In this document: positions 39,560 to 49,191 of the stretch, in pieces | Layout: every line of letters begins with the position of its first letter | Numbering within the stretch: the first letter of the stretch is position 1 | NCBI GenBank assembly: GCA_016703425.1 | Contig: JADJCA010000009.1 | Span: 558,001 to 622,000 of the forward strand | Length of the DNA stretch: 64,000 bases | Direction: 5' to 3' | Source: Myxococcales bacterium | GTDB lineage: Bacteria > Myxococcota_A > Polyangia > Polyangiales > Polyangiaceae | Notes under the pieces: generated by a model | Databases searched by the model: none | The model's input: only the letters and a program-made list of their open reading frames with translations | Told to the model about the DNA's origin: nothing | Position numbers and translations under genes: made by a program

Positions 39560-40327
39560 TTACGGGATTCGCGCGGGCGTCGGCAGTTCGAGCCCGCCCT
39601 TGCGAAGCTCCTCCGGCACGGCCCTTGCGAGGTCCACATCCGCCGACTCGCACGCCTTCGTGACAGAGCCGCTCGTGGCGCCCTTGCACTCCTTTCGCCG
39701 CCGCTGATACGCGGCCTCGATGCGTGCATTCTTCAAGAGTGCGCTTTGCGTGCCCTCGTCGAGGTAGCGGAAGACGACGGGTCCGCTGCGCGGCGAACTC
39801 GGCTTCTTGCGAGTGACCTCGAGGTCGTCGAACGTGTAACAAGAGCCGTCGACGCGCAGCACGAGGAAGCCGGCGCCGCTCCCCACTTGCATGCCGCCGG
39901 GTGGCGGACTCCTGCGACGAAGGAGGACGACCTCTTCGGCGGTCGCGAGGCGGGCGCGCGCGGCGGCGCCCCCCTCGGCGTTCCAGCCATCAACGTCACG
40001 CGTCATGTAGGCGCGCGTCCACGGCGCGTTGCCCTGGAAGAAGCGAAGCGCCGCGTCGGGGAAGGAGCCGTTGCAGAGGCGCTTCACGAAGGCCGCATCG
40101 GGCAGGCAAATGTCTCCGTCTTTGGAAGCGCAGTCCGTGGGCATCGACGCCTTCGCGGGCTCGGCACTCGAGGCCGCTCCTGACGCCGGGCCTGACGCTG
40201 GCCCTGCTGCGGCGCCTTCACCTCCCGAGGCAGGCGCCGCGGCCGGTGGCGCGTCGGGCGCCGGCGGGGCCTTTCCACCGCAAGCCATCGAGAGAACCGC
40301 GAACGAGAGCAGAAAGGGCCGACTCAT
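39560..40327 (-). CDS. Predicted lipoprotein with Ala/Pro linker
   Basis: 255 residues from ATG 40327. The signal ends LSMACGG, a lipobox. An Ala/Gly/Pro linker covers residues 20-65. The mature part has four to five Cys (PTDCASKDGDICLPDAAFVK; LCNGSFPDAALRFF; GSCYTFDD; RKECKG), so disulfides are likely. A similar LCxxxxPDxALxxF pattern occurs in myxobacterial lipoproteins of unknown role. Monocistronic. Confidence 0.55.
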   Translation of the reverse strand: MSRPFLLSFAVLSMACGGKAPPAPDAPPAAAPASGGEGAAAGPASGPASGAASSAEPAKASMPTDCASKDGDICLPDAAFVKRLCNGSFPDAALRFFQGNAPWTRAYMTRDVDGWNAEGGAAARARLATAEEVVLLRRRSPPPGGMQVGSGAGFLVLRVDGSCYTFDDLEVTRKKPSSPRSGPVVFRYLDEGTQSALLKNARIEAAYQRRRKECKGATSGSVTKACESADVDLARAVPEELRKGGLELPTPARIP

Positions 40328-40512
40328 GGGGCGAATGAACCACGGCGCGACGCGCGGAGCCAGCGCGGAACCAGCGCGAAGCCGACGTCCGTGAGTCCTT
40401 CCGAAAAGGAGCGCCGGGCGTCTTTTCATGGGCCAGCGAGGCGAGTACGTTCGCCGCGTCCTCGGGGACTCCCCGGGAGCATCGGCCTCTTTTCTCGCAA
40501 GCGGAGCGCACC

Positions 40513-42486
<1,974 letters not shown>

Positions 42487-42513
42487 TCTAGCGGGCCGGG
42501 GCGCGATCCCCAA

Positions 42514-42539
42514 GCGAGGCGCTCAGCGGGGCGCCTCGC
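42514..42539. terminator. Shared hairpin between acs and the convergent gene
   Basis: Perfect 9-base arms GCGAGGCGC (42514-42522) and GCGCCTCGC (42531-42539) around an 8-base loop, at the stop of both convergent genes. Probably a bidirectional terminator, though it has no U-run. Confidence 0.55.
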
Positions 42540-43404
42540 CGCCTTCAAGCGCCGCCCGGCCTTCGACGAGAAACTGGGCGCGCTTATGCTCGGGGAGCTG
42601 CGCGGCCACGGCCTCCAGCAACGCTTCCGCGTCGACGGGCGTCGTGTCGTCTTTCTGGATCGTCTCGAGCGCACGACGCACCACGAGATCGCCGAAGGCG
42701 CCGATGGTCTCCCGCGCGACGCTCGCGATGGCGGCCATCTGCGGCACGGTCGTCTTGCGTCCCTTCGTGGGCGGCGTGGCGAAGCGGCGGGCGGGACCGA
42801 CGGCGCGCATCGTTGTCGATGGCGTCTTCGCCGACGTTGCCTCATTGAGGAGCTGGTCGATGCGACGAAGAAGCGCGAGGCGAGCCGCCGGCGGTGTCAC
42901 GCTCGACGCCAGCTCCACGACCACGCGTCGCACTTCCACGAGGTCGCCGAGGCGCCGCGACTGCCCTAGGTCGGCCATCGCACGGTCGAACACGATCGCC
43001 GAGAGCCCGCCCGCTGTGGACCAGTAGGCGTCGCGGAGTTGCGCGACGATGGGCTCGGGCCCCTCCTTCGAGCGACGCACTTGAACGTCGATGGCCATCA
43101 CGTTGAGCTTCCGGTGAAGCGTGTTCTCGTCGGTCTCGGCCGTGGCGATGACGCACACCACGACGTCTTCGATGCGGCGCGCGGCGAAGCGATGCGTGCC
43201 GACAAACTCGCCGAGCCGCTCCGCGGTGCCTGAGAGAAGAATGCGGGCGAAGGTCGCGGCGGACGCCAGGACCTCGGGATCGACGGCCTGGCCCCCTTCA
43301 GTTCGCACCGTCGCTTCCGCTCGAGACACCACGAGGCACGCCTCTACGCCGGGCACTTTGCGAACCCCCGACAGCGCATCTTCAATCGCATCTTGATTCG
43401 TCAT
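42523..43404 (-). CDS. Hypothetical protein with Roadblock-like N-terminus
   Basis: 293 residues from ATG 43404. Residues about 1-105 fit a Roadblock/LC7-like pattern (ALSGVRKVPGVEACLVVSR; FAARRIEDVVVCVIATAETD), the fold of MglB-type GTPase regulators. The middle is helical, and a basic linker (RRFATPPTKGRKTTVP) leads to a C-terminal helical bundle. Roadblock proteins control small GTPases such as MglA in myxobacteria, but no GTPase is adjacent. The domain call is tentative. Confidence 0.45.
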   Translation of the reverse strand: MTNQDAIEDALSGVRKVPGVEACLVVSRAEATVRTEGGQAVDPEVLASAATFARILLSGTAERLGEFVGTHRFAARRIEDVVVCVIATAETDENTLHRKLNVMAIDVQVRRSKEGPEPIVAQLRDAYWSTAGGLSAIVFDRAMADLGQSRRLGDLVEVRRVVVELASSVTPPAARLALLRRIDQLLNEATSAKTPSTTMRAVGPARRFATPPTKGRKTTVPQMAAIASVARETIGAFGDLVVRRALETIQKDDTTPVDAEALLEAVAAQLPEHKRAQFLVEGRAALEGGEAPR

Positions 43405-43438
43405 GCTGTGTGCTCCTGCTCCCCCGATAAGCCCCCGG

Positions 43439-43468
43439 GTTTGTCGAACCGGCGTTTGTCGAACCGGC
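43439..43468. repeat. Perfect 15-base tandem repeat upstream of 43404
   Basis: GTTTGTCGAACCGGC is repeated twice without a spacer (43439-43453 and 43454-43468), 35 bases upstream of the Roadblock-like gene's ATG. It could be a two-site operator or a recent duplication. Confidence 0.6.
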
Positions 43469-43703
43469 CGTGAACGTACGAGCCGAGCGCGGCTGGGCAA
43501 CCGCGACTCGACAAGGCCGCGTCGATAGGAAGCACCATGACTCACTGAGGTGCCCGGTGCGTACACCTCGCTTCGCTTGTCTTACGCGGGTTTGAGCTCG
43601 TGTCCGTCGACGCCGGAACATTCCCGCAGCCGACCGATCGCGTCAGGTGCAACAGCAGCGCGCGACGTGGGAATAGGGCGGCATCCCCGGACGCTTCACC
43701 GAC

Positions 43704-44273
43704 ATGACTTCCGCTTCACGTATCAAGGCCGCGCCAACGAGCGCCAAGAAGAACAAGTCTCCGGGCAAGCGCGAGCTCCTCACGCCGGGCGCGCGGGCCG
43801 TGCACCCGCAACACGGCGTGGTGGAGATCGTCGGTATCGTGGAGAGAGAGGTCGACGGCAAAGCGCGTCACTTCTGCGAGCTGAAGCTCGTGGCGTCCGC
43901 CGGCAGGGTGCTCCTTCCCGTCCCCGAAGCGGGAGCCGCCAAACCGGAGGCCTTGCGCCTTCGACCGATCATGAGCGCCGCGGAGGCCGACGCCCTGATG
44001 GCCTTCATCAAAGAGCCTCCCTTCGAACGGGACTCGCGCCCGTTTCAGAAGCGCATGCGCGCCTACGGCGACATGCTTCGCAGCGGCGAGCGGCAGGCCG
44101 TCGCCGAGGTGCTCCGAGAGATGGTCCGCGCTGCGGCGACGAAGCCGCTGAGCTTCGGCGAGCGCAAGCTTCACGCGCAGGCGCGAACGATGCTCGTCAC
44201 GGAGCTCGCCATCGCGAAGGCCACGACCGACGTCGCCATCGACGCGCAACTCGCGGCGGCCTTCGCCGCGTAG
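43704..44273 (+). CDS. CarD/CdnL-family transcription regulator
   Basis: 189 residues. After a basic N-terminal tail of about 25 residues comes the RNA-polymerase-interacting Tudor-like domain (PGARAVHPQHGVVEIVGIVE; FCELKLVASAGRVLLPVPEA), then the helical C-terminal domain (MSAAEADALMAFIKEPPFE; SFGERKLHAQARTMLVTELA) which binds promoter DNA near -10 in CdnL. The AT-hook and acidic tail of CarD proper are absent. Such proteins stabilise open complexes at rRNA and ECF-type promoters. Monocistronic. Confidence 0.88.
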   Translation: MTSASRIKAAPTSAKKNKSPGKRELLTPGARAVHPQHGVVEIVGIVEREVDGKARHFCELKLVASAGRVLLPVPEAGAAKPEALRLRPIMSAAEADALMAFIKEPPFERDSRPFQKRMRAYGDMLRSGERQAVAEVLREMVRAAATKPLSFGERKLHAQARTMLVTELAIAKATTDVAIDAQLAAAFAA

Positions 44274-44288
44274 CGACGGGCTCACGCT

Positions 44289-45524
44289 TCACGGCGCTTC
44301 GACGCTCCACCACGTGGCGCTCGGTCCTTCGCTTCGGCCTGCCAGGAGCCCAACGCCGCCAGCTCCCGCGGCGACAGCGAGGCCCGAGGTCGGCCGCGCG
44401 ACCGCGGGGCTGCGCGTCCAACGCGGCGCAAACGAAGCGAGATCATGTTTCGCGATCCAAGGCGCGGCTCCCGTCGCGGCTCCTGCGGTGCCGCCGAGGA
44501 GCACCGAGCCATCGGTGGCGAAGGCGCAGCTTGCGAGGCGCGTCACGACAGGCGTCGCATAGGTGTAGACCTCACTCTTCGTGAAGAGTCCGTCGATGCG
44601 GGCAAGAGCGGGACCGAGGCTCGTGTCGGCGCAGAGGACGAACGTGTCGGGCGCGACCAGCATCACCCCGCGCACAGTCCCTGTCGTCCCCGCTGCGAAG
44701 CGCGACGTCGACGAGTTGAAGAGATCGCCGAGCGGCCCCACTTGCAGGATCGTGGGCACGTCCACGACGCCAGCGTCGGTGATGACTGTCCGCTGACCAC
44801 CGGCGAAGACGTGGTCGAGTTGGCTTACGCCCACGGCGAAGACGCGCGTGCCCTTCCCGCCGCTGCCGCGCAAGTCGAGCCGAAAGGACAGGGTGCCATC
44901 GGCTTGCAACCGCGCGACCCAACCGTCGATGGGCGTTCCTTCGTTTCCCGCGACGATGATCGAGCCCGTGGTGCCGAGTGCTAGCGCCTCGGCCGTCATG
45001 GGGTTTGCGCCGTCGTCGAAGGTCCTCGTCCAGAGCTCGCTGCCGTCGGGGCGCAGCCGCCGCAACCAGGCGATGCTCGGCGTCGACGCGCCGCTCGTCG
45101 CCGTGCCCGCCACGACGTAACCGCCGTCTGGGTACGCGAGCGACGCCGTGATGCGATCGCTGCCGCCGGCGACGTCGACGCGCTGCTCCGCGAGTCCCGC
45201 TCCGTCGGCTGCAACGAACCTCCACCAGGCGTCGCTGCTCGCCTCGTTCCCCGTCGGCCCGCCGGCGTGCCCCGCAACGAGCCAGCCATTCGCGCCTTGG
45301 GAAGCGGCGGCAAGCGCGCCGGTCTCAACCAACGGCTCCGCGCCGTCGCCGGACGCGCCGTCGGCGCTGGCGTCGCTGAGAGCGGCCGCATCCTCGGCCC
45401 CCGCGTCCGCTCCCGGCGATGCCGCATCGCCGACAGGGTTGATGCCCACGATGACGTCGCTGCCGCAGCTCGACCCAAGGAGCGCGGCGGCGAAGGCGAC
45501 CAAGCGAGACGCGATGCGCTGCAC
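44289..45524 (-). CDS. Predicted lipoprotein, PQQ/propeller-like repeats
   Basis: 411 residues from GTG 45524 (an ATG at 45584 would put a charged segment before the signal). The signal ends LGSSCGSD. A 45-residue Asp/Ala linker is followed by a repeating pattern of about 50 residues (GGYVVAGTATSGASTPSIAW; GSIIVAGNEGTPIDGWVARL; GVSQLDHVFAGGQRTVITDA), as in Kelch-less delta-type beta propellers (SBBP-like). Function unknown. Confidence 0.6.
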   Translation of the reverse strand: MQRIASRLVAFAAALLGSSCGSDVIVGINPVGDAASPGADAGAEDAAALSDASADGASGDGAEPLVETGALAAASQGANGWLVAGHAGGPTGNEASSDAWWRFVAADGAGLAEQRVDVAGGSDRITASLAYPDGGYVVAGTATSGASTPSIAWLRRLRPDGSELWTRTFDDGANPMTAEALALGTTGSIIVAGNEGTPIDGWVARLQADGTLSFRLDLRGSGGKGTRVFAVGVSQLDHVFAGGQRTVITDAGVVDVPTILQVGPLGDLFNSSTSRFAAGTTGTVRGVMLVAPDTFVLCADTSLGPALARIDGLFTKSEVYTYATPVVTRLASCAFATDGSVLLGGTAGAATGAAPWIAKHDLASFAPRWTRSPAVARPTSGLAVAAGAGGVGLLAGRSEGPSATWWSVEAP

Positions 45525-45600
45525 GGACGTCCAATCATAGAGGCGCGGACGCGCAATGACACGGCAAGGCGCGTCGTCGTCCACGCTCGGAGAGCGAGTC

Positions 45601-45867
45601 TTAGAGCGCGCGCGCGTTCGCGGCGGAGACGGAGACGCGTGCGGCGAGACGACGCTTCAGCTCGACGCTTCGGTTGCCCGTCTTGAGGGCCGGACACAGG
45701 AAGGCTTCGTTGCCGAAGGCCGCACACACACCTTCGCGGACGCGCCACTCATCGCTGATGGGAGCCAGGCCCTGCGGATCGTCGCTCGAGGCGCCAAACG
45801 CAATGGGCCCAAACGCGCCGAGCACCGTCACCGCCAACGCTCCGAGTACGCACCACGCTCGAGTCAT
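45601..45867 (-). CDS. Small exported protein (88 residues)
   Basis: ATG 45867 gives a signal peptide (MTRAWCVLGALAVTVLGAFG, cleavage near AFGA). The mature part of about 60 residues has two Cys (EGVCAAFGNEAFLCPALKTG), so one disulfide is likely, and ends in a basic helix. Codon bias is good. The C-rich hairpins and terminator at 45981-46140 lie just upstream on the same strand, so expression may be attenuated. Family unknown. Confidence 0.5.
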   Translation of the reverse strand: MTRAWCVLGALAVTVLGAFGPIAFGASSDDPQGLAPISDEWRVREGVCAAFGNEAFLCPALKTGNRSVELKRRLAARVSVSAANARAL

Positions 45868-45980
45868 GCACCCTCCGCGAACGAGCGGGGGTATGGCACT
45901 CGGTGATCCAGGTGCAAGGGCGCAACGATTTTGGACCCGCATGGCGCCCGCTCGCCAAGTATTTTCCGACACTTACGAGA

Positions 45981-46032
45981 CAAAAGAAAAGCGCCCCTCG
46001 CACGCGCCCGGGAGCGCGCGTGGGAGGGGCGT
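45981..46032 (-). terminator. Strong intrinsic terminator (minus strand)
   Basis: Read on the minus strand: ACGCCCCTC and CACGCGC pair with GCGCGTG and GAGGGGCGC around a short loop, a stem of about 16 pairs with one mismatch, followed by TTTTCTTTTG. On the plus strand no U-run follows, so it acts in the minus direction. No annotated minus-strand gene lies directly upstream of it. Confidence 0.8.
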
Positions 46033-46140
46033 CCGAACATCGTCGCCAGCGATCATGGGGAGGAACGACCGCGGGGCTGACATTCGGTAACGGCTGAGCC
46101 AGCGTCGGGGGAGGATCGCTCGGGCTCAGTCGCGCGTCAC
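45981..46140 (-). ncRNA. Candidate small RNA or attenuator with C-rich loops
   Basis: Minus-strand region in a 466-base gap (45868-46333) that has no convincing coding frame. From its 5' side: stem-loop 1 (46129-46094), arms CTGAGCC/GGCTCAG plus AGCG/CGCT, loop ATCCTCCCCCGA; stem-loop 2 (46072-46049), arms GCGGTC/GATCGC with one G-U pair, loop GTTCCTCCCCAT; then the terminator at 46032-45981. Both loops expose UCCUCCCC, complementary to purine-rich Shine-Dalgarno sites. This resembles C-rich-loop small RNAs of other bacteria. No promoter was identified. It may instead be the leader of the gene at 45867. Confidence 0.5.
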
Positions 46141-46333
46141 GGTGCTGGGTGATGACCTCCTTGTTGGGGCGACGCGGGGCGTTCTCGCCGCCGGGTCTGT
46201 CATGGAGACCCGCCGCTCCGCCGGTTCATTCCCGCCATGTCGTCACCAGACGACGCCCCCGCCGCTTCGGCCACGATCGCTAGCGGAGCCATTGCACACC
46301 CCGGGGGTCGCGCTTACGTTCTCGCGCACGACC

Positions 46334-46954
46334 ATGATCGACCTCCTCCGCAAGTTCCGGGCCTTCACCTTCCTCGCGGCGCTCTTCACGCTCTCGGTAC
46401 CGGCGAGCACGCTCGTCGGTTGCCAGAAGTACGACGAGCTCGTCGAACGCGACGCGACGGTGGACCAAAAGTGGGCCGACCTCCAGGCTCAATACCAACG
46501 GCGATCGGACCTCGTTCCAAACTTGGTGGCGACCGTCAAAGGCTCCGCCACGCACGAGGAGCAAACGCTGAAGAGCGTGAGCGACGCGCGGGCCAACGCC
46601 ACAAGCATCAAGCTCACGAGCGAAGACCTCTCCGATCCGGAGAAGATGAAGGCCTTCCAGAAGGCGCAAGACGAGCTCAAGGGCTCGCTCTCTCGCCTCA
46701 TGATGGTCCAAGAGAAATACCCGGACCTGAAGGCCAATCAGGGCTTCCGCGATCTGCAGGTGCAGCTCGAAGGCACCGAGAACCGACTCCTTCGCAGCCG
46801 CGAACAGTTCAACGAGGCGGTCAAGCTCTACAACGCGGAGCTTGGCAAGATCAGCGGCAGCGTCGTCAACAAGGCGACGGGCAAGCCCTTCAAGAAGCGC
46901 GAGTACTTCCAGGCTACGGCCGGCTCCGAGGCGGCTCCCAAAGTTGCCTTCTGA
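46334..46954 (+). CDS. LemA-family protein
   Basis: 206 residues from ATG 46334. The signal/anchor has a lipobox-like LVGCQKYDEL. The LemA core follows: VDQKWADLQAQYQRRSDLVP, NLVATVKGSATHEEQTLKSV and FNEAVKLYNAELG, three long helices. LemA proteins occur with TPM-domain proteins, as here (47049), and are linked to envelope stress, but their role is unsettled. Spacing to the next gene is 94 bases, which suggests an operon. Confidence 0.88.
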   Translation: MIDLLRKFRAFTFLAALFTLSVPASTLVGCQKYDELVERDATVDQKWADLQAQYQRRSDLVPNLVATVKGSATHEEQTLKSVSDARANATSIKLTSEDLSDPEKMKAFQKAQDELKGSLSRLMMVQEKYPDLKANQGFRDLQVQLEGTENRLLRSREQFNEAVKLYNAELGKISGSVVNKATGKPFKKREYFQATAGSEAAPKVAF

Positions 46955-47048
46955 GACGGCGCTGCCCGTCGCCCGAGGCGCGCGCAGACGCGCGCGCGCC
47001 CGTCGCGTCGTGTGGCACTCCGCGAACCGTCGTTCGAATCGGAGCCCG

Positions 47049-47915
47049 ATGAAGATGATCTCGTTCAGGCCGTGGCTGCTCGCGATTGCGGCAGCGCTCG
47101 TGGTTCTCTTCGCGCCGCTCGTGGCGCGCGCGGGTCACACGGCGCCGCCCATGACGAGCAACGTCGTCGACGCCGCGGGCAAGCTGACGGCCGGTGAGCG
47201 CTCGTACCTGTCGGCAAAGATCGAGAAGCATCGTCGCGCCACGGGCTTCGTGGTGGCGGTCTACCTCCCTGCGTCGCTCGAGGGTGATCCCGTCGAGGAC
47301 GTGGCGTACCAAACCGCGCGCGCCTGGCGCCTCGGCTCCAAGGACAAAGATGGGAAAGACCAAGACAACGGCGTCTTGCTCCTCATCGCCCCCGCGGAGC
47401 GAAAGATCCGCATCGAAACGGGCAAGGGCGTCGGCGGCGCGCTGACGGATCTTCAAACAAACGTCATCCTCCACGACCGCGTCGGCCCGCTCCTCAAAGA
47501 AGACCGCTTCCGCGAGGCCGTCGACGCAGGCGTCGACGGCATCTACGCCGCGCTCGCGAAAGATCCGGCCGCCGCCCCCGTCAAGAGCAAGAAGGGGGTG
47601 CGGGGCGGAGGTCCGAGCTTCGGCGTCGCGCCCATCATCGTCATCGGTGTCGTCTTCCTCTTGTTCTTTGGGTTCATCAGCCTCATCGGCCGCCTGCGCG
47701 GTCCGAGGCGCGGCCACGACGGTCGCGACAGCGGGGGCTACGGCGGTGGGGGTGGTCCCATCATCTTCTTCGGCGGAGGCGGCTTCGGAGGCGGAGGAGG
47801 CGGCGGTGGAGGGGGCGGCGGCGACGACGGCGGTGGCCCCTTTGGCGGCGGCTCGTCGGGCGATTACTCCGGCGGCGGCGATTTCGGCGGCGGCGGCTCC
47901 AGCGACGACTACTGA
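47049..47915 (+). CDS. TPM-domain (YgcG-type) membrane protein
   Basis: 288 residues from ATG 47049. Signal peptide (cleavage near ARAG/HT), then the TPM domain at about 35-165 (VVDAAGKLTAGERSYLSAKI; NGVLLLIAPAERKIRIETGK; GVGGALTDLQTNVILHDRVG). One membrane helix lies at about 195-215, and the tail is almost entirely Gly with Asp and Ser (SGGYGGGGG to GGGGSSDDY). This Gly-rich end is common in the YgcG/TPM_phosphatase family. It pairs with LemA upstream. Confidence 0.85.
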   Translation: MKMISFRPWLLAIAAALVVLFAPLVARAGHTAPPMTSNVVDAAGKLTAGERSYLSAKIEKHRRATGFVVAVYLPASLEGDPVEDVAYQTARAWRLGSKDKDGKDQDNGVLLLIAPAERKIRIETGKGVGGALTDLQTNVILHDRVGPLLKEDRFREAVDAGVDGIYAALAKDPAAAPVKSKKGVRGGGPSFGVAPIIVIGVVFLLFFGFISLIGRLRGPRRGHDGRDSGGYGGGGGPIIFFGGGGFGGGGGGGGGGGGDDGGGPFGGGSSGDYSGGGDFGGGGSSDDY

Positions 47916-47955
47916 GACCGGCAAGCGGTAGAATCGCGGACGGAGGCTCGTCGCC

Positions 47956-49167
47956 GTGGCCCAGATTCCGTCGCCCCCCAGCTGGAAGAAGCAATTGGTC
48001 ATCGTCGGCGTGACGGGCATCAACGGCAAGACGTCGACGACCACGTGGATCGCGGCCGCGCTCGGAGCGGTGCACAAGCCCGTGGCACGCACCACCACGG
48101 TCGGCGCGTTCCTCGATGACGAGCTGCTCGCCGATCTGTCGAAGGACTACGACGGCTTCATCGCGCACATGGCGCGGTGCCTCGAGCGCGGGGGCCGCTT
48201 CGCCGCCGTCGAATACACCAGCGAAGCGTTGGCCCTAGGCTTCGCGAAGGCTTGGCCGGCGGACGTCGCCGCCTTCACGAACCTCTCGCACGATCACCTC
48301 GACTCGCATGGCACGCCGGAGCACTACCTCGCGAGCAAGGCGCAGCTCTTCATGCACGTCACCGACGGCGGTTCCATCGTCTTGAACGCTTCCGACCCGG
48401 CGTGCGCGCTCCTCAAGGAGATCGTCTCGCCCAAGGCCGGTCGGGTCGTAGCCTACGCCGTCGCTGCGCGCGGCGAGCCGACGTTCCCGGCGGAGCTCAC
48501 GGCGAAGACCATCACGACCTCGTGGGACGGCACCACGGTCGAGTGTGAAGGCGACGCGAGCCTTTCGCCGGCCGTGCTCCGGACCCAAGGCATCGGCAGC
48601 ATCTTCGTGGAGAATCTCTTGGCCGCGCAGCTCGCCGCCACGCTCGCCGGCGTCCCGCCGGACGTGGCTGCGGAGGCCATCGCCAAGACACCGGCGCCTC
48701 CGGGGCGCTTCGAGGTCATCGCGCGTGCGCCCTACGTCGTCGTCGACTTCGCGCACACGCCCGACGCGATCTTCCGGACGGTGGCGACGGCGCGAGAGCT
48801 TTGCCCCAAGGGCGAAGGCAAGCTCACGGTCGTCTTCGGCGCCGGCGGCAACCGTGACAAAGGCAAGCGCGGCCCCATGGGCGCCGCGGCCTCGAAGGCC
48901 GACCGCATCATCCTGACGTCCGACAACCCGCGCACCGAGCGAGCACAAGACATCGCCGCCGCCATCAAGCGCGGCATCGTCGGCGGCGCCAAGGTCGAGG
49001 TAGAGCTCGACCGGCGGCGCGCCATCGCCAAAGCGCTCGCGAACGCGGCACCCAACGACGCGATTCTGATCTTGGGTCGCGGCCACGAGACCGAGCAGCT
49101 CATTGGCACCGAGAAGGTCTCGTTCTCCGACGTCGAGGTCGCGCGCGAGCTGCTTCGCGAACGGTGA
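47956..49167 (+). CDS. MurE-like Mur ligase lacking the N-terminal domain
   Basis: 403 residues from GTG 47956. The ATP-binding Mur ligase middle domain starts almost at residue 15 with GVTGINGKTSTTTW. NLSHDHLDSHGTPEHYLASK carries the catalytic His/Lys pattern of MurE, and DNPRTE matches the meso-diaminopimelate motif. The UDP-MurNAc-binding first domain (about 90 residues) is missing. The usual MEVSSHAL reads VEYTSEAL. This suggests a MurE relative that works on another acceptor or as a partner, rather than the peptidoglycan enzyme itself. It follows the LemA-TPM pair by 40 bases. Confidence 0.75.
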   Translation: MAQIPSPPSWKKQLVIVGVTGINGKTSTTTWIAAALGAVHKPVARTTTVGAFLDDELLADLSKDYDGFIAHMARCLERGGRFAAVEYTSEALALGFAKAWPADVAAFTNLSHDHLDSHGTPEHYLASKAQLFMHVTDGGSIVLNASDPACALLKEIVSPKAGRVVAYAVAARGEPTFPAELTAKTITTSWDGTTVECEGDASLSPAVLRTQGIGSIFVENLLAAQLAATLAGVPPDVAAEAIAKTPAPPGRFEVIARAPYVVVDFAHTPDAIFRTVATARELCPKGEGKLTVVFGAGGNRDKGKRGPMGAAASKADRIILTSDNPRTERAQDIAAAIKRGIVGGAKVEVELDRRRAIAKALANAAPNDAILILGRGHETEQLIGTEKVSFSDVEVARELLRER

Positions 49168-49191
49168 CGCTGCGCTCGGCCCAGCGAGGCG

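Noticed and set aside
45749..46140. Extended minus-strand reading frame through the C-rich hairpins
   Set aside because: Open but runs through a strong intrinsic terminator and differs in frame from the small secreted protein; Pro/Arg-rich product without motif.
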